From Planctomycetota bacterium (lineage in GTDB: Bacteria > Planctomycetota > Phycisphaerae > Phycisphaerales > UBA1924): a DNA stretch of 6,492 nucleotides. The position numbers and the translations under genes are program-made. Numbering within the stretch: position 1 is the first letter of the stretch; every line of letters starts with the position of its first letter. Shown here in pieces: positions 5,939 to 6,492 of this stretch. A model generated the notes under the pieces. It had not been told where the DNA came from, ran no database searches, and worked only from the letters and a program-made list of their open reading frames with translations. Location: positions 1 through 6,492 of the forward strand of contig JAEYNG010000181.1 of NCBI GenBank assembly GCA_023412695.1, read 5' to 3'.

Positions 5939-5980
5939 TCGCTCTCCTACGTGGAAAACCATAGTTTTCCACAAGAGCGA
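5939..5980 (+). repeat. Long interrupted hairpin between the operon and the HU gene
   Basis: The inner arms GTGGAAAAC (5951-5959) and GTTTTCCAC (5964-5972) pair perfectly around the loop CATA. The outer arms TCGCTCT (5939-5945) and AGAGCGA (5974-5980) add seven more perfect pairs. The two stems are separated by an asymmetric internal loop of CCTAC on the left and a single A on the right. The total of 16 bp within 42 nt is unlikely by chance. No T-run follows, only ATTTGAACTCTTT, so classical intrinsic termination is doubtful. It could protect or end the operon mRNA, or be a site recognised as DNA. Confidence 0.65.
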
Positions 5981-5982
5981 AT

Positions 5983-6011
5983 TTGAACTCTTTGCCGATC
6001 TAGTGTACAAA
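5983..6011 (+). promoter_or_regulatory. Candidate sigma-70-like promoter of the HU-family gene
   Basis: TTGAAC (5983-5988) and TACAAA (6006-6011) are separated by 17 nt. Each matches four of six consensus bases. This would start transcription near 6018, about 45 nt before the ATG at 6065, and it lies just after the long hairpin. The spacing is ideal, but the hexamers are only moderately good and the sigma preference of the host is unknown. Confidence 0.4.
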
Positions 6012-6016
6012 CTCGC

Positions 6017-6036
6017 CCGGTTGATGGAGCAACCGG
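6017..6036 (+). promoter_or_regulatory. 5'-leader hairpin of the HU-family gene
   Basis: CCGGTTG (6017-6023) pairs perfectly with CAACCGG (6030-6036) around the 6-nt loop ATGGAG. The hairpin starts at about the predicted transcription start and ends 17 nt before the AGGAG ribosome-binding site (6054-6058). A stable 5'-terminal stem often protects mRNAs of abundant proteins, which would suit a nucleoid protein; this is inference. Confidence 0.45.
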
Positions 6037-6064
6037 CTCTCACGACCCTTACCAGGAGTAGAAG

Positions 6065-6445
6065 ATGGCAAAGAAGACCTCGAAGATGTCCGCCAAGACG
6101 AGCAAGAAACCCGCCAAGATCGCCCAGTCGAGCAAGCCCCGCAAGAAGAGCGAGCTGTTCAACCTGATCGCCGAGCACACCGAGCTCTCGCGCAAGCAGG
6201 TCGCCGGCGTGTTCGAGACCCTCGGCAACGTCATGGCCGCCGACCTCGCCAAGCCGTCCGACGGCAAGCCGCGCGTCTTTGTCGTCCCGGGCATGATGAA
6301 GGTCCAGTCGATCTACAAGCCCGCCACCAAGGCCACCACCCGCCCCGACCCGTTCAACCCGGGCCAGATGATGAACGTCAAGGCCAAGCCGGCCCGCACG
6401 GTCGTCAAGGTCCGCCCCCTGAAGGGCCTGAAGGACATGGTCTGA
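6065..6445 (+). CDS. HU-family DNA-binding protein with lysine-rich N-terminal extension
   Basis: This 126-residue nucleoid-associated protein is expected to bind and bend DNA as a dimer. Residues 1-26 form a basic, Ala/Ser/Lys-rich extension absent from classical HU of about 90 residues. The core starts at KKSELFNLIAEHTELSRKQV (27-46), matching the HU helix-turn-helix body, followed by a second helix (47-62). The beta region, VFVVPGMMKVQSIYKPAT (71-88), has PGM where HU normally has GFG. The arm tip, TRPDPFNPG (92-100), corresponds to the usual RNPxTG; Pro96 or Pro99 would be the DNA-intercalating proline. The C-terminus, VKVRPLKGLKDMV, matches the final HU helix. The ATG at 6065 has AGGAG 6 nt upstream (6054-6058). 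The gene has its own candidate promoter and is separated from the preceding operon by hairpins, so it is probably an independent transcript. Confidence 0.87.
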   Translation: MAKKTSKMSAKTSKKPAKIAQSSKPRKKSELFNLIAEHTELSRKQVAGVFETLGNVMAADLAKPSDGKPRVFVVPGMMKVQSIYKPATKATTRPDPFNPGQMMNVKAKPARTVVKVRPLKGLKDMV

Positions 6446-6492
6446 CCTGTCCCCGCCCGCTCTTGCGATCGGGCATATCGGATCAGCCTTGA
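6446..6492. other. Short 3' flank with no supported feature
   Basis: Between the HU stop codon and the window edge there is only a weak 5-bp inverted repeat, GCCCG (6455-6459) and CGGGC (6470-6474), with a 10-nt loop and no T-tract. No gene start can be supported. Confidence 0.5.

Noticed and set aside
5965..5973. TTTTCCACA, a relaxed DnaA-box match, with a near-match on the opposite arm of the hairpin
   Set aside because: There is only one full match, no cluster of boxes, no AT-rich unwinding region and no dnaA or dnaN gene nearby, so an origin is not supported.
6455..6474. Possible terminator after the HU gene
   Set aside because: The stem is only 5 bp with a 10-nt loop and no T-tract, and the window ends shortly after.

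Overview
The window is a gene-dense, GC-rich bacterial chromosomal segment with six protein-coding genes (one cut by the left edge), short intergenic gaps and no sign of mobile elements, RNA genes or CRISPR. The host is probably a Planctomycetota member, perhaps Phycisphaerae. That rests on high GC, frequent GTG starts, the divergent lysine-tailed HU protein and the RMD1-like protein. It is a moderate-confidence inference from protein style, not a database match.

Layout: positions 1-278 hold the C-terminal part of a cyclophilin-type peptidyl-prolyl isomerase, followed by a strong intrinsic terminator (306-336). Converging on it from the minus strand is a 385-residue protein with a C-terminal membrane anchor that resembles the RMD1/DUF155 (YagE, COG1723) family (349-1506). 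A short divergent promoter region (1507-1618) separates it from a four-gene plus-strand operon.

The operon (1619-5921) is the core of the window. In order it encodes a C39-like papain-fold cysteine peptidase with an intact Cys/His/Asp set, a RimK-like ATP-grasp ligase with an N-terminal RLAN-type domain, a glutamate-cysteine ligase family 2 (GCS2) carboxylate-amine ligase, and an N-formylglutamate amidohydrolase-fold hydrolase. The genes overlap (13 and 11 nt) or are 28 nt apart, and the last three start with GTG, so they are probably translationally coupled. Two ATP-dependent amide-bond-forming enzymes are thus co-produced with two amide-bond-cleaving enzymes. Comparative genomics has predicted that such RLAN/RimK systems make or attach a small peptide or amino-acid tag. 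The product and target are, to my knowledge, not experimentally known. The usual association with a GNAT acetyltransferase fused to the peptidase is not seen here: the peptidase stands alone.

After the operon, a 143-nt gap contains two consecutive inverted repeats, a plausible sigma-70-like promoter and a 5'-UTR hairpin. An HU-family DNA-binding protein with a lysine-rich N-terminal extension follows (6065-6445). The last 47 nt hold nothing I can support.
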